Position numbers and translations under genes: made by a program
Notes under the pieces: model-generated
Told to the model about the DNA's origin: nothing
The model's database searches: none
What the model saw: only the letters and a program-made list of their open reading frames with translations
Assembly (NCBI RefSeq): GCF_001653755.1
Contig: NZ_CP015125.1
Span: 2,675,501-2,739,500, forward strand
From: Dokdonia donghaensis DSW-1
GTDB lineage: Bacteria > Bacteroidota > Bacteroidia > Flavobacteriales > Flavobacteriaceae
Length of the DNA stretch: 64,000 bases
Direction of reading: 5' to 3'
In this document: piece by piece, positions 57,005-64,000 of the stretch
Numbering within the stretch: the first letter of the stretch is position 1
How the letters are laid out: the number at the start of each line of letters is the position of its first letter

Positions 57005-59503
57005 TTATTTTGGATCAAGTAATTGATCTATACGTGCAATTGCATCTTCATAATGGTACTTAGTCATTGTATCTACACTTGCATTGCGCGCTGACCTTAA
57101 TGTCTTTTTAAGTTTTTGTAACTCTCCGCGTACAAGGGGTCTTACATCTGATGCGCTTATATCATAACGTAAAGCTCCCTCAAAACCTGGTCTTCCAGAT
57201 CTTGATTTTGGCCCTTCATCTGTCATTAAATAAGCCATACGCTCTAAGTAAGATCGCTGCAAGTTACGACGATAGATATCTACAGAAGCACCTCTTCTTG
57301 TCTCAGACCAGATACCAGACCTCAGGTGTGAAAGCATCTCTAGAGCGCTATAATATTCTGTTTGTGTAGTCTCTGCATCTATTAATCTACCTAGTCTATC
57401 AAAACTTAAAAGTCTATTTAAGTATCTAGATTGGGTTCTTCTTATTTTTTCTGCATAACCTGCGTGGTCTATATTTTGTAAGATTGCGGGGTCTACAAGC
57501 CAGGTAGGTGTTTCAAAAAGATTATTTTGTAACCATTGCATAGATTCCTTTTGTGATGCTTCATCTAGATGTGTGTACACCACGCCACCTTGTGCGGGTG
57601 TTTTTAAATTTTCAAACACGCCACCTATATTGGTCACTACGTGACCTACAAATCTACTATATACCCCTATGAGTTCTCCATAGAGTTCTTCTAGGTCTTG
57701 ATAATCGTTTGTTTTACTTGATGTCCACGATGGTAAGTTTTGTGCTACGTAGCGTAGGTTTTTAATACCGTAGGTACTTGCCTTTACAGGGTCATTACCT
57801 ATAGCTTCTGTTTGTGATTGTGGGTCAAAGCTACTAGACTGTCTCCCGAATTTATAAACTGGGTCTCCTGCTTTTTCTTGAATCCACTGGTTAAGGGTTG
57901 CTTTTTCCATTAACGGTGAGGTAGCCTCTGGTATCCATCTATAACCCCAGTTTGTAGCATAGTGATCATAAGGTCCCATCTGTCTCACAAAACGTATGTT
58001 TGTGTCTCCCGGCTGTGCGATATAGTTGTAACGAGCATAATCCATAAGACTGGCTGCGATACCGTTTTTTTGAGTAAATGCCCCGTCACGGTATGATGCT
58101 ACATCATAGGCATAACTTGCTGCCATATTGTGAGGAAAGCCAAGTGCGTGACCTACCTCGTGAGCAATCACCATACGCATCATCTCCCCTATCTCCTCTT
58201 CTGGTGTATCTAGTGTGCGTGCGCTTGGGTTTGCCGCTCCAGTCTCTAGTAAATAACGGTTTCTATAACTTCTTAAGTGATTGTGATACCAGATAATGTC
58301 ACTTTCTATAATCTCCCCGCTACGTGGGTCAGACACGCTAGGTCCTACGGCATTACGAGTTGTACTGGCTACGTAGCGCACTACAGAGTAACGTATATCT
58401 TCTGGACTAAACTCAGGATCTTCTTCTGGTGTAGGAGCATCTTTTGCTATAATGGCATTTTTAAAACCTGATGTTTCAAACGGTTTTTGCCAGTCCTCTA
58501 TACCTTGTTTTATATACTCCTTAAGTGACTCTGGCGTTCCAGGATCTAAATAATATACAATAGGTTTTACAGGTTCTACAAGTTCTCCTCGCTTATATGC
58601 TTCTACATCACTAGGCTCTAGTCTCCAGCGGCGTATATATGTTTTTTGATCTGCCTTAAGGGCCTCACTGCCGTAATCATATTGCTTTACTGTAAAGAAG
58701 CCTACTCTTGGGTCGTACAATCTAGGTTGCATAGGTTGCTCTGGCAGTAATATCATAGACTGGTTTACCTGAAGGCTTATACTCTCTGCAGCCCTCTCTG
58801 TAGGTGGCTCTGCCGCATCATATGTAAAATCTTGTTTTACCTCTATATTTTTAGGAAAACTCTTAACACTGTTTATAAAACTACGATTTGCATCTAGCTT
58901 TTTTACTTTGTACTGTTTACGTAAACGACCAGATAGTGCACTTATACCCTTTACATCAGACGAGAATAGCTTTGTTACATTAATAACAGCTGCTGTAGAG
59001 TCTTTATCAAAAGCCTTGATATCAAAGGCGTAAAGTGTAGGCTCATAATTATTTACTCGTACAGAATTACTTATCGCCTTTGTACTATCGGCTACACTGG
59101 CATACGATTTAATTTTAATAAGTATTTTATCTTGAAAACGCTCCCACTGCACTACCTGCTCATTGGTCTTTGAGCCAGCATTTATATAACCTCCTCCTAA
59201 TCCATTAGGAATTTGAGCGATACGAGTAACCCACAACATATCTTTGTTGAGCTGTGAGAAAGGAACCTCATAAAAGAACTCATCTTTAATTTTATGTACT
59301 TGAAATAGCCCTGAGTCTGTTACCGCATCTTTTGTGATTACTTTACTGTAGGGTTTAAAACCGTTTTTATCTGACTTTCCTTCTGGAGCCTTCTCTTCTG
59401 TTTTATTTTTAGATTTTTTACGTCGTGATTCCTTACGTTGTGCAAAGGAGTCTTGTGTTGTAAAAAAAGTCGCTAGTAAACAAAGGAGTAGTATTCTTTT
59501 CAT
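57005..59503 (-). CDS. Large secreted zinc metalloprotease (DUF5117/DUF5118 type)
   Basis: An 832-residue exported protein with a signal peptide (MKRILLLCLLATFFTTQDSFAQ) followed by a basic low-complexity stretch (RKESRRKKSKNKTEEK). The zinc motif is HEVGHALGFPHNM (about residue 447), with a D/N-type third ligand position as in this family. The N-terminal 250 residues fit DUF5118 and DUF5117, and the region after the motif fits the M10-like catalytic part, with SLMDYARYNYIAQPGD near 487. The substrate is unknown. No sorting tail, so it is probably periplasmic. It has no terminator of its own. Confidence 0.88.
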   Translation of the reverse strand: MKRILLLCLLATFFTTQDSFAQRKESRRKKSKNKTEEKAPEGKSDKNGFKPYSKVITKDAVTDSGLFQVHKIKDEFFYEVPFSQLNKDMLWVTRIAQIPNGLGGGYINAGSKTNEQVVQWERFQDKILIKIKSYASVADSTKAISNSVRVNNYEPTLYAFDIKAFDKDSTAAVINVTKLFSSDVKGISALSGRLRKQYKVKKLDANRSFINSVKSFPKNIEVKQDFTYDAAEPPTERAAESISLQVNQSMILLPEQPMQPRLYDPRVGFFTVKQYDYGSEALKADQKTYIRRWRLEPSDVEAYKRGELVEPVKPIVYYLDPGTPESLKEYIKQGIEDWQKPFETSGFKNAIIAKDAPTPEEDPEFSPEDIRYSVVRYVASTTRNAVGPSVSDPRSGEIIESDIIWYHNHLRSYRNRYLLETGAANPSARTLDTPEEEIGEMMRMVIAHEVGHALGFPHNMAASYAYDVASYRDGAFTQKNGIAASLMDYARYNYIAQPGDTNIRFVRQMGPYDHYATNWGYRWIPEATSPLMEKATLNQWIQEKAGDPVYKFGRQSSSFDPQSQTEAIGNDPVKASTYGIKNLRYVAQNLPSWTSSKTNDYQDLEELYGELIGVYSRFVGHVVTNIGGVFENLKTPAQGGVVYTHLDEASQKESMQWLQNNLFETPTWLVDPAILQNIDHAGYAEKIRRTQSRYLNRLLSFDRLGRLIDAETTQTEYYSALEMLSHLRSGIWSETRRGASVDIYRRNLQRSYLERMAYLMTDEGPKSRSGRPGFEGALRYDISASDVRPLVRGELQKLKKTLRSARNASVDTMTKYHYEDAIARIDQLLDPK

Positions 59504-59581
59504 CGGTAGTGTATTTCTACTCGAAAATAAGAATTGACTGCTGGGAGTTAATTTAATTTAGATAATATTAACAATTGGGTA

Positions 59582-59603
59582 TTACGCTTTCGCGAAAGCG
59601 TAA
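59582..59603. repeat. Iterated palindrome copy 18 (intergenic, 22 bp)
   Basis: A perfect 22-bp palindrome 5 nt beyond the stop of the lipoprotein gene at 59609 and 78 nt upstream of the metalloprotease gene. Both genes run on the minus strand. Confidence 0.95.
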
Positions 59604-59608
59604 ACATA

Positions 59609-60538
59609 TTATTGCTTTGTAAATCTATAAGTAAACTCTCTCTCGTTATTTCCTAACTGTCCATCCCAGCCTTCATAACCTATCACAATAGTCATATCAA
59701 ATACAGTATCGTCTATAAGGTTAAGTTGCCCGAAGGATGTCTCGCTAGGTCCAGTTAGAATATGCAGTGTAGAATCGCGACAGAAACCATTGTATGATCC
59801 ATAAATTTTTGGATAAATAGAAGTTCCAGCAATAGTAAATTCTAACACATCTGTATATAATGGCATAGTGCGTACATTAGGCATAGTCGTACTAGATATT
59901 GTAATAAAACCTTGCTTAGAAACTCCATCGGCATCATCTCCTCCTATTATTTCATAAAAATAGGTGCCCGTAAAATCTGCATCAGGGATGGGTTCTATCA
60001 CATTAATCACATAACGATATGGGGATTTGAAAAAACAAAAGTCTGTAAGTATAGAAGCAGAGCCACTATCATTACTATAACTACGACCGTCTGTTAAGAA
60101 AACCTCTAGCCTTACCTCGAACTGATCTCCTGGTTGAATTGCGTTTAAATCTAGATTATGCGAAGTGACAGTCTCTTCATAGCTCACATTTAATGTGTGC
60201 CTAGGTAAACCCACTGGTCCTGTGGTAAAGCTTGAAGCTTCAATATCTTTAAGTATAATCTCTGGAGATGTGTCATTTCCGTTTGACACGTCACGATCTA
60301 TATACTTTGTATAAACTCGTACAAAGTCTAACAATGCTCCATCTTCTTCATCTTGCTCTTCTATCTCTACAGCAAATGCACTAGTAAGATCTCCTGCTTC
60401 AAAATTGTTTTGAATACGAGTGATGTTTCTCAACACGGCACCACGTTCTATTTCCTCAGTAACAACCTCTATCGCTTTTTCGTCATCACTACAAGCTGTT
60501 AAAATGCCTACTAAGATTATAAAGTATATTTTTTTCAT
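59609..60538 (-). CDS. Lipoprotein, second of two tandem paralogues
   Basis: A 309-residue lipoprotein (MKKIYFIILVGILTAC, cysteine 16). It shares a plan with its upstream neighbour: an EEI-RGAVLR motif near residue 30, acidic EEQDEEDG near 60, a middle GLPRHTLNVSYEE, LTDGRSY near 150, a SPYRYVINVI segment, and the identical closing YRFTKQ. It is probably a beta-rich surface protein. I do not recognise the family, and no SusC/SusD genes are in the window. It follows its paralogue by 3 nt, so it arose by duplication and is cotranscribed. Confidence 0.72.
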   Translation of the reverse strand: MKKIYFIILVGILTACSDDEKAIEVVTEEIERGAVLRNITRIQNNFEAGDLTSAFAVEIEEQDEEDGALLDFVRVYTKYIDRDVSNGNDTSPEIILKDIEASSFTTGPVGLPRHTLNVSYEETVTSHNLDLNAIQPGDQFEVRLEVFLTDGRSYSNDSGSASILTDFCFFKSPYRYVINVIEPIPDADFTGTYFYEIIGGDDADGVSKQGFITISSTTMPNVRTMPLYTDVLEFTIAGTSIYPKIYGSYNGFCRDSTLHILTGPSETSFGQLNLIDDTVFDMTIVIGYEGWDGQLGNNEREFTYRFTKQ

Positions 60539-60541
60539 AAT

Positions 60542-61513
60542 TTATTGTTTTGTAAATCTATATCTAGATGGTGCGGTGTTAAATCCACAACCCCCATCAA
60601 AGTTAAGGTAACCCTCTACAAACCAGAGTTCAAAAACAGTATCATCTACAATATCTGCACTCCCATTTTCTGTATCAGGCCCTAGTAAAATAGGTGCTGT
60701 AGAGCTGCAATAACCTTCTGGTGAAGACAGCTGGTTTTTACCAAAAACAATCTCATCTCCCACTACATTAAACTCCCATCTTCGTTTTTGCTCTATTCCC
60801 CTATGATATCTCCAGTGCCAAGCATAAAATTGCCTTGTGGTATTAGACCGCCCTTTTGTAATTTCTACCGTATAGCAATCTACAAAGGTTTCTCCATCTG
60901 GACCGGGTCCATCCAGTATAGACTCTACGGCATACACCCCCGTATATGCCGTATCATCTATGGGTGATACTACATTAATAGTATAAAGAAATGGGGAACT
61001 ATAGAACGTATCATAAGCAATTATTATAGAGCTAGAAGTACCCGTAGTAAAATTTCTACCATCGGTAAGTTTTAAATTAAGCCTGTATATAAATTGATCT
61101 TTTACAGCAACATCACTAAGCTGTAAGTCTACAAAGGAAAGTGCCTCTTGAAATGATATATTAAGTTCATATCGAGGTAAACCAAATTCGCCTTCATAAA
61201 AATCTGAAGCTGGTAAGACATCATATAATACCTCTTGTGTAGAAAGTGCCTCTGTGACCGAAGTATTACCTATATACTGTATATAAACCTCAACCTCCTC
61301 TAGCAAGTCTCCATCTTCAAGATCTTGCTCTTCAATTACAACGTGAAAATCACTTTGCACATCTGTAATTAAGTAGTCATTATTTATGTACTCCTGCGTT
61401 CTTAAAACAGCACCTCTTGTAATCTCCTCTGCAATAGTTTCAGTAGAGACCACATCTCCCTCATCACAAGATGTGATACTAATAAGCAATACAAGTAGTA
61501 ATAGTTTTTTCAT
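60542..61513 (-). CDS. Lipoprotein, first of two tandem paralogues
   Basis: A 323-residue lipoprotein (MKKLLLLVLLISITSC, cysteine 16). Homology with the downstream gene is visible over the whole length: ITRGAVLRTQEY, VIEEQDLEDGDLLEEVEV, GLPRYELNISFQEALS, KLTDGRNFTTG, SPFLYTINVVSPIDD, and the same YRFTKQ end. It has unique aromatic or basic stretches near residue 230 (FYAWHWRYHRGIEQKRRW). It is probably exported to the outer membrane, function unknown. It is 3 nt upstream of its paralogue. The thioesterase gene lies 101 bp upstream on the same strand. Confidence 0.72.
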   Translation of the reverse strand: MKKLLLLVLLISITSCDEGDVVSTETIAEEITRGAVLRTQEYINNDYLITDVQSDFHVVIEEQDLEDGDLLEEVEVYIQYIGNTSVTEALSTQEVLYDVLPASDFYEGEFGLPRYELNISFQEALSFVDLQLSDVAVKDQFIYRLNLKLTDGRNFTTGTSSSIIIAYDTFYSSPFLYTINVVSPIDDTAYTGVYAVESILDGPGPDGETFVDCYTVEITKGRSNTTRQFYAWHWRYHRGIEQKRRWEFNVVGDEIVFGKNQLSSPEGYCSSTAPILLGPDTENGSADIVDDTVFELWFVEGYLNFDGGCGFNTAPSRYRFTKQ

Positions 61514-61614
61514 TTAGTAAAGCATCATTTTGATACTATAAAACTAAACGTAAAATATTTATTTATAGGTGCAACCGATAAGGATTAACCCATTCTTACT
61601 AAGAATTACCTTCT

Positions 61615-62013
61615 CTACTCTGTAGATGCACCCAGTCTATTTTTTACATACTCTATTTCTGTCTTACCGTGAGGTTGGGGCTTACCTTCTTCATCTAGCC
61701 CTACCATAACAATACGTTCTATGGTAATAATAGTCTCGCGTGTCATTTTATTTCTCACCTCACACTTAAGAGTAACAGATGCTGTTCCAAACTTAGTAGC
61801 CTCAAGACCTATCTCTATGATGTCACCTTTTTTTGCGCTTGCGCGAAAATCTATCTCACTCATATACTTTGTGACAGATCGAGGGTTTTCTATCTGTATT
61901 ATAGTATATAATGCGGCTTCTTCATCTATCCACTCTAATAATCTTCCTCCAAACAAAGTTCCATTTGGGTTTAAGTCTTCTGGTTTAATCCATTTACGTG
62001 TGTGAAAATTCAT
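61615..62013 (-). CDS. Hotdog acyl-CoA thioesterase
   Basis: A 132-residue YciA-type thioesterase with one hotdog domain. The active-site segment is LNPNGTLFGGRLLEWIDEEA with the catalytic aspartate, and FRASAKKGDIIEIGLEATKFGTASV is characteristic. It hydrolyses acyl-CoA esters in the cytosol. The chain length is unknown. It lies 40 nt downstream of the HAD gene, so they are likely cotranscribed. A possible decayed palindrome copy lies at 61835-61849. Confidence 0.92.
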   Translation of the reverse strand: MNFHTRKWIKPEDLNPNGTLFGGRLLEWIDEEAALYTIIQIENPRSVTKYMSEIDFRASAKKGDIIEIGLEATKFGTASVTLKCEVRNKMTRETIITIERIVMVGLDEEGKPQPHGKTEIEYVKNRLGASTE

Positions 62014-62053
62014 AGGCTTTTCTTTTTTATATTTTTAATCTACTCGTATAAAA

Positions 62054-62743
62054 TTAAGATAAAACAGACCTTAAAGATCTAGCGTCTTCAAGACTTTTAA
62101 AACGCTCGTGAGACACTTCTATATCTACCTGCTCGTGAGCCCAAGTAGTATGAAAGGGAATATGCACCGCATAACTACCTACCTCAAGCACTGGCAACAC
62201 ATCAGACTTTAAAGAGTTGCCCACCATTAAAAATGAAGTAGGGTCTAAATCTAGATGCTTTATAAGCTTTAGATAATTTGCTGGCTGCTTATCAGACATC
62301 ACCTCTATGTGGTGAAAATATTTTGACAGACCAGACTTCTCTAGCTTACGTTCTTGATCTAGTAAATCACCCTTAGTAGCAACTACAAGCTTATATTCTT
62401 TTGATAGCTCCTCAAGTACCTCTTCTATGTGCGGTAATAAGGTAACAGGCGCGTTGAGCATATCCTTACCTAGATCTATAATATCGCCTATAATGGCATT
62501 AGAAACTTTTCCATCAGACACCTCTTGAGCACATTCTATTAGTGATAATGTAAAAGGCTTGATACCATAACCATATAATGCTAGGTTGCGCATCTCCATT
62601 TCAAAAAGGCGCTTCTGGCAATTATCGTAGTCTATGTAATCGCTTAGCAGTTCACAAAACGTATGTTCTGCATCTCTAAAGAAAGTTTCGTTAACCCATA
62701 GCGTATCGTCTGCATCAAAAGCAATAGTCTTTATATTCTTCAT
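62054..62743 (-). CDS. HAD-superfamily phosphatase
   Basis: A 229-residue hydrolase with the nucleophile motif FDADDTLWVNE (D10, D12), a helical cap region (about 18-105), motif II in LVVATKGD, the motif III lysine likely in SDKQP, and the motif IV acidic part in FLMVGNSLKSDV. The family hydrolyses small phosphoesters. The substrate is unknown. It is the first gene of a transcript with the thioesterase, and about 145 bp separate it from the symporter gene upstream. Confidence 0.88.
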   Translation of the reverse strand: MKNIKTIAFDADDTLWVNETFFRDAEHTFCELLSDYIDYDNCQKRLFEMEMRNLALYGYGIKPFTLSLIECAQEVSDGKVSNAIIGDIIDLGKDMLNAPVTLLPHIEEVLEELSKEYKLVVATKGDLLDQERKLEKSGLSKYFHHIEVMSDKQPANYLKLIKHLDLDPTSFLMVGNSLKSDVLPVLEVGSYAVHIPFHTTWAHEQVDIEVSHERFKSLEDARSLRSVLS

Positions 62744-62887
62744 TATTTTACAATCATCTTAGTAACTATAAAAGTACAGAATACAAGGAGAAAATCTCCT
62801 AAAACTACAATACTAGACTCGCAAAAAACGACGCAATAAACCTTCTTAAATTATGATATTGATAATGACAAATAAAAGCTAGCGCTT

Positions 62888-64000
62888 CTACCCCTTGTAG
62901 TTATCATCCCAGTCTTTTACCTTAGGATCACCTAGTTTATCTACAGACTTTGCAACTACCATAGATACCGCAGCATCACCAGTCACATTTACTACTGTGC
63001 GACACATATCAAGAGGTCTATCTACCGCGAAGATAAGTGCAAGTCCTGCCTCAGGGATTCCAGCATAACCTAGTACACCCACAAGCATTACCATACCTGC
63101 ACCAGGTACTGCAGCACTACCTATAGAAGCCAGTGTTGCTGTTGCTATAATACCTAGTTGTGTACCCAGTGTAAGGTCCATACCAAAAGCTTGTGCTATA
63201 AATACTGCCGCTACTGCTTGATATAAACTAGTACCATCCATATTGATAGTCGCTCCTACAGGTAAGACAAAACTAGCCACCTCTTCCTCTACACCTAAGT
63301 GTTCTGTAACTCGCTCCATTGTTACTGGTAATGTGGCTGCACTAGAACTTGTTGAGAATGCTAATAATTGTGCCGGAGAAATACCATTAAGAAAAGATGC
63401 TGGACTTCTTTTTGTAAAGATGATAACGATGAGCATATACACGCCTATCATAGACAATAAACCAAGTACGACCGTAAATGCATACCAACCCAGGGCTTTA
63501 AAAAGATCTGCATTAGGCGACTCTACCACAAGGGCTGCAAGAAGTGCAAACACACCGTAGGGTGCTGCGAGCATAATGAGATCTACCATTTTAAGTATCA
63601 CTTCATTTACACCATCAAAAAAGCTTTTTACCGTCTTACTCTTTTCTTCAGGTATTAAAATAAGTCCTATACCGAAGAATACTGCAAAAAAGATGACCTG
63701 CAGCATATTACGATTACTAGTCGCTGCCGAAAATATATTTTGTGGAACAAGGTCTTCAAGAGCCTGCAATGGTCCAGTTTCTTTCTGTGCTTTTGCAGTT
63801 TCTTTGTATTTACTTGTGCTATCTGTATAACCGTCTACAAGCTCCGTACGCGTCTCGTCTGAGATAGATTTACCAGGAGATACAATATTTACTAAAACAA
63901 GTCCTATAGAAACTGCAATAACAGTAGTGACAACATACGTCCCAATAGTACGACCTCCCATCTGTGAGAGCTTAGATATATCTTTAAGATCTGAAACTCC
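62888..64000 (-). CDS. Dicarboxylate/glutamate:cation symporter (DAACS family), N-terminus outside window
   Basis: The reading frame runs through the right edge; 370 residues are visible and the first helices are missing. The conserved substrate region is present: a serine-rich re-entrant loop (AFSTSSSAATLPVTMERV), the GATINMDGTSLYQAV motif of helix 7, and the C-terminal FAVDRPLDMCRTVVNVTGDA that binds the substrate carboxylate. This family takes up glutamate, aspartate or C4-dicarboxylates with sodium or protons. The C-terminus is short (KVKDWDDNYKG). The 144-bp gap to the HAD gene holds nothing clear. Confidence 0.93.
   Translation of the reverse strand, partial: GVSDLKDISKLSQMGGRTIGTYVVTTVIAVSIGLVLVNIVSPGKSISDETRTELVDGYTDSTSKYKETAKAQKETGPLQALEDLVPQNIFSAATSNRNMLQVIFFAVFFGIGLILIPEEKSKTVKSFFDGVNEVILKMVDLIMLAAPYGVFALLAALVVESPNADLFKALGWYAFTVVLGLLSMIGVYMLIVIIFTKRSPASFLNGISPAQLLAFSTSSSAATLPVTMERVTEHLGVEEEVASFVLPVGATINMDGTSLYQAVAAVFIAQAFGMDLTLGTQLGIIATATLASIGSAAVPGAGMVMLVGVLGYAGIPEAGLALIFAVDRPLDMCRTVVNVTGDAAVSMVVAKSVDKLGDPKVKDWDDNYKG

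Noticed and set aside
676..59603. The iterated palindrome as intrinsic terminator, transposon end or CRISPR repeat
   Set aside because: It lacks T-tracts, occurs mid-gene and beside real terminators, no transposase or target duplication is visible, and the spacing is in kilobases with no spacer units.

Overview
The window is a piece of chromosome from a marine member of the Flavobacteriaceae (Bacteroidota), probably close to Dokdonia. The genus is an inference. The family is supported by an AT-rich sequence, type IX secretion (T9SS) sorting domains, many short-spacer lipoproteins with acidic residues after the cysteine, and promoters of the Bacteroidota type (TTTG / TAnnTTTG). DUF4199, the SatD-DUF3307 pair, a CarB without its allosteric domain and a zinc-free L31 point the same way. 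About 63 protein genes are packed on both strands, with small gaps. I see no rRNA, tRNA, insertion sequence, prophage or CRISPR array.

Layout. 1-8.5 kb: the rmuC end, carB, rpmH, a class III aminotransferase, uvrB and hsp20. 8.5-13.6 kb: a TerB-like protein, a secreted amidohydrolase, the SatD-DUF3307 pair behind a three-site operator array, and an S10 carboxypeptidase. 13.7-25 kb: an M57-like protease, a Lon-N protein, lysA, a serine hydrolase, a PhnA-like protein, the mnmA-subtilase-nitronate monooxygenase operon, and YwqK-like and fasciclin proteins. 25-35 kb: DPP III, an SRPBCC protein, crcB, a YkgJ protein, a methyltransferase, an archaemetzincin-like lipoprotein, and guaA with a LysM/PBP fusion. 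35-43 kb: a conserved unknown, an Lrp regulator, small envelope proteins, folD, ffh and rpmE2. 43-53.5 kb: DUF4199 with a GT2 transferase, a T9SS type B surface protein, a phosphosugar mutase, an MsbA-like exporter and a VWA lipoprotein. 53.5-64 kb: GH20 hexosaminidase with an RlmI-like methyltransferase, a VanX-like dipeptidase, a large zinc metalloprotease, two tandem paralogous lipoproteins, a thioesterase, a HAD hydrolase and the end of a dicarboxylate/glutamate symporter.

Function. Housekeeping genes (nucleotide synthesis, lysine, folate, DNA repair, SRP, ribosome) are interleaved with an envelope and secreted repertoire that is rich in peptidases (S8, S10, M15, M49, M57-like, archaemetzincin-like, DUF5117-type). 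This suits an organism that feeds on protein and polymers.

The most striking feature belongs to no single gene. A GC-rich palindrome with core GCTTTCGCGAAAGC occurs 18 times perfectly, roughly once per 3.5 kb, plus two clear one-mismatch copies and some possible decayed ones. Seven perfect copies are intergenic, often extended to 22 bp. Eleven lie inside genes, always readable, in all three codon phases. A second striking feature is an array of three TATAAG-N8-CTTATA dyads with an exact 29-bp period in front of the SatD-DUF3307 operon.
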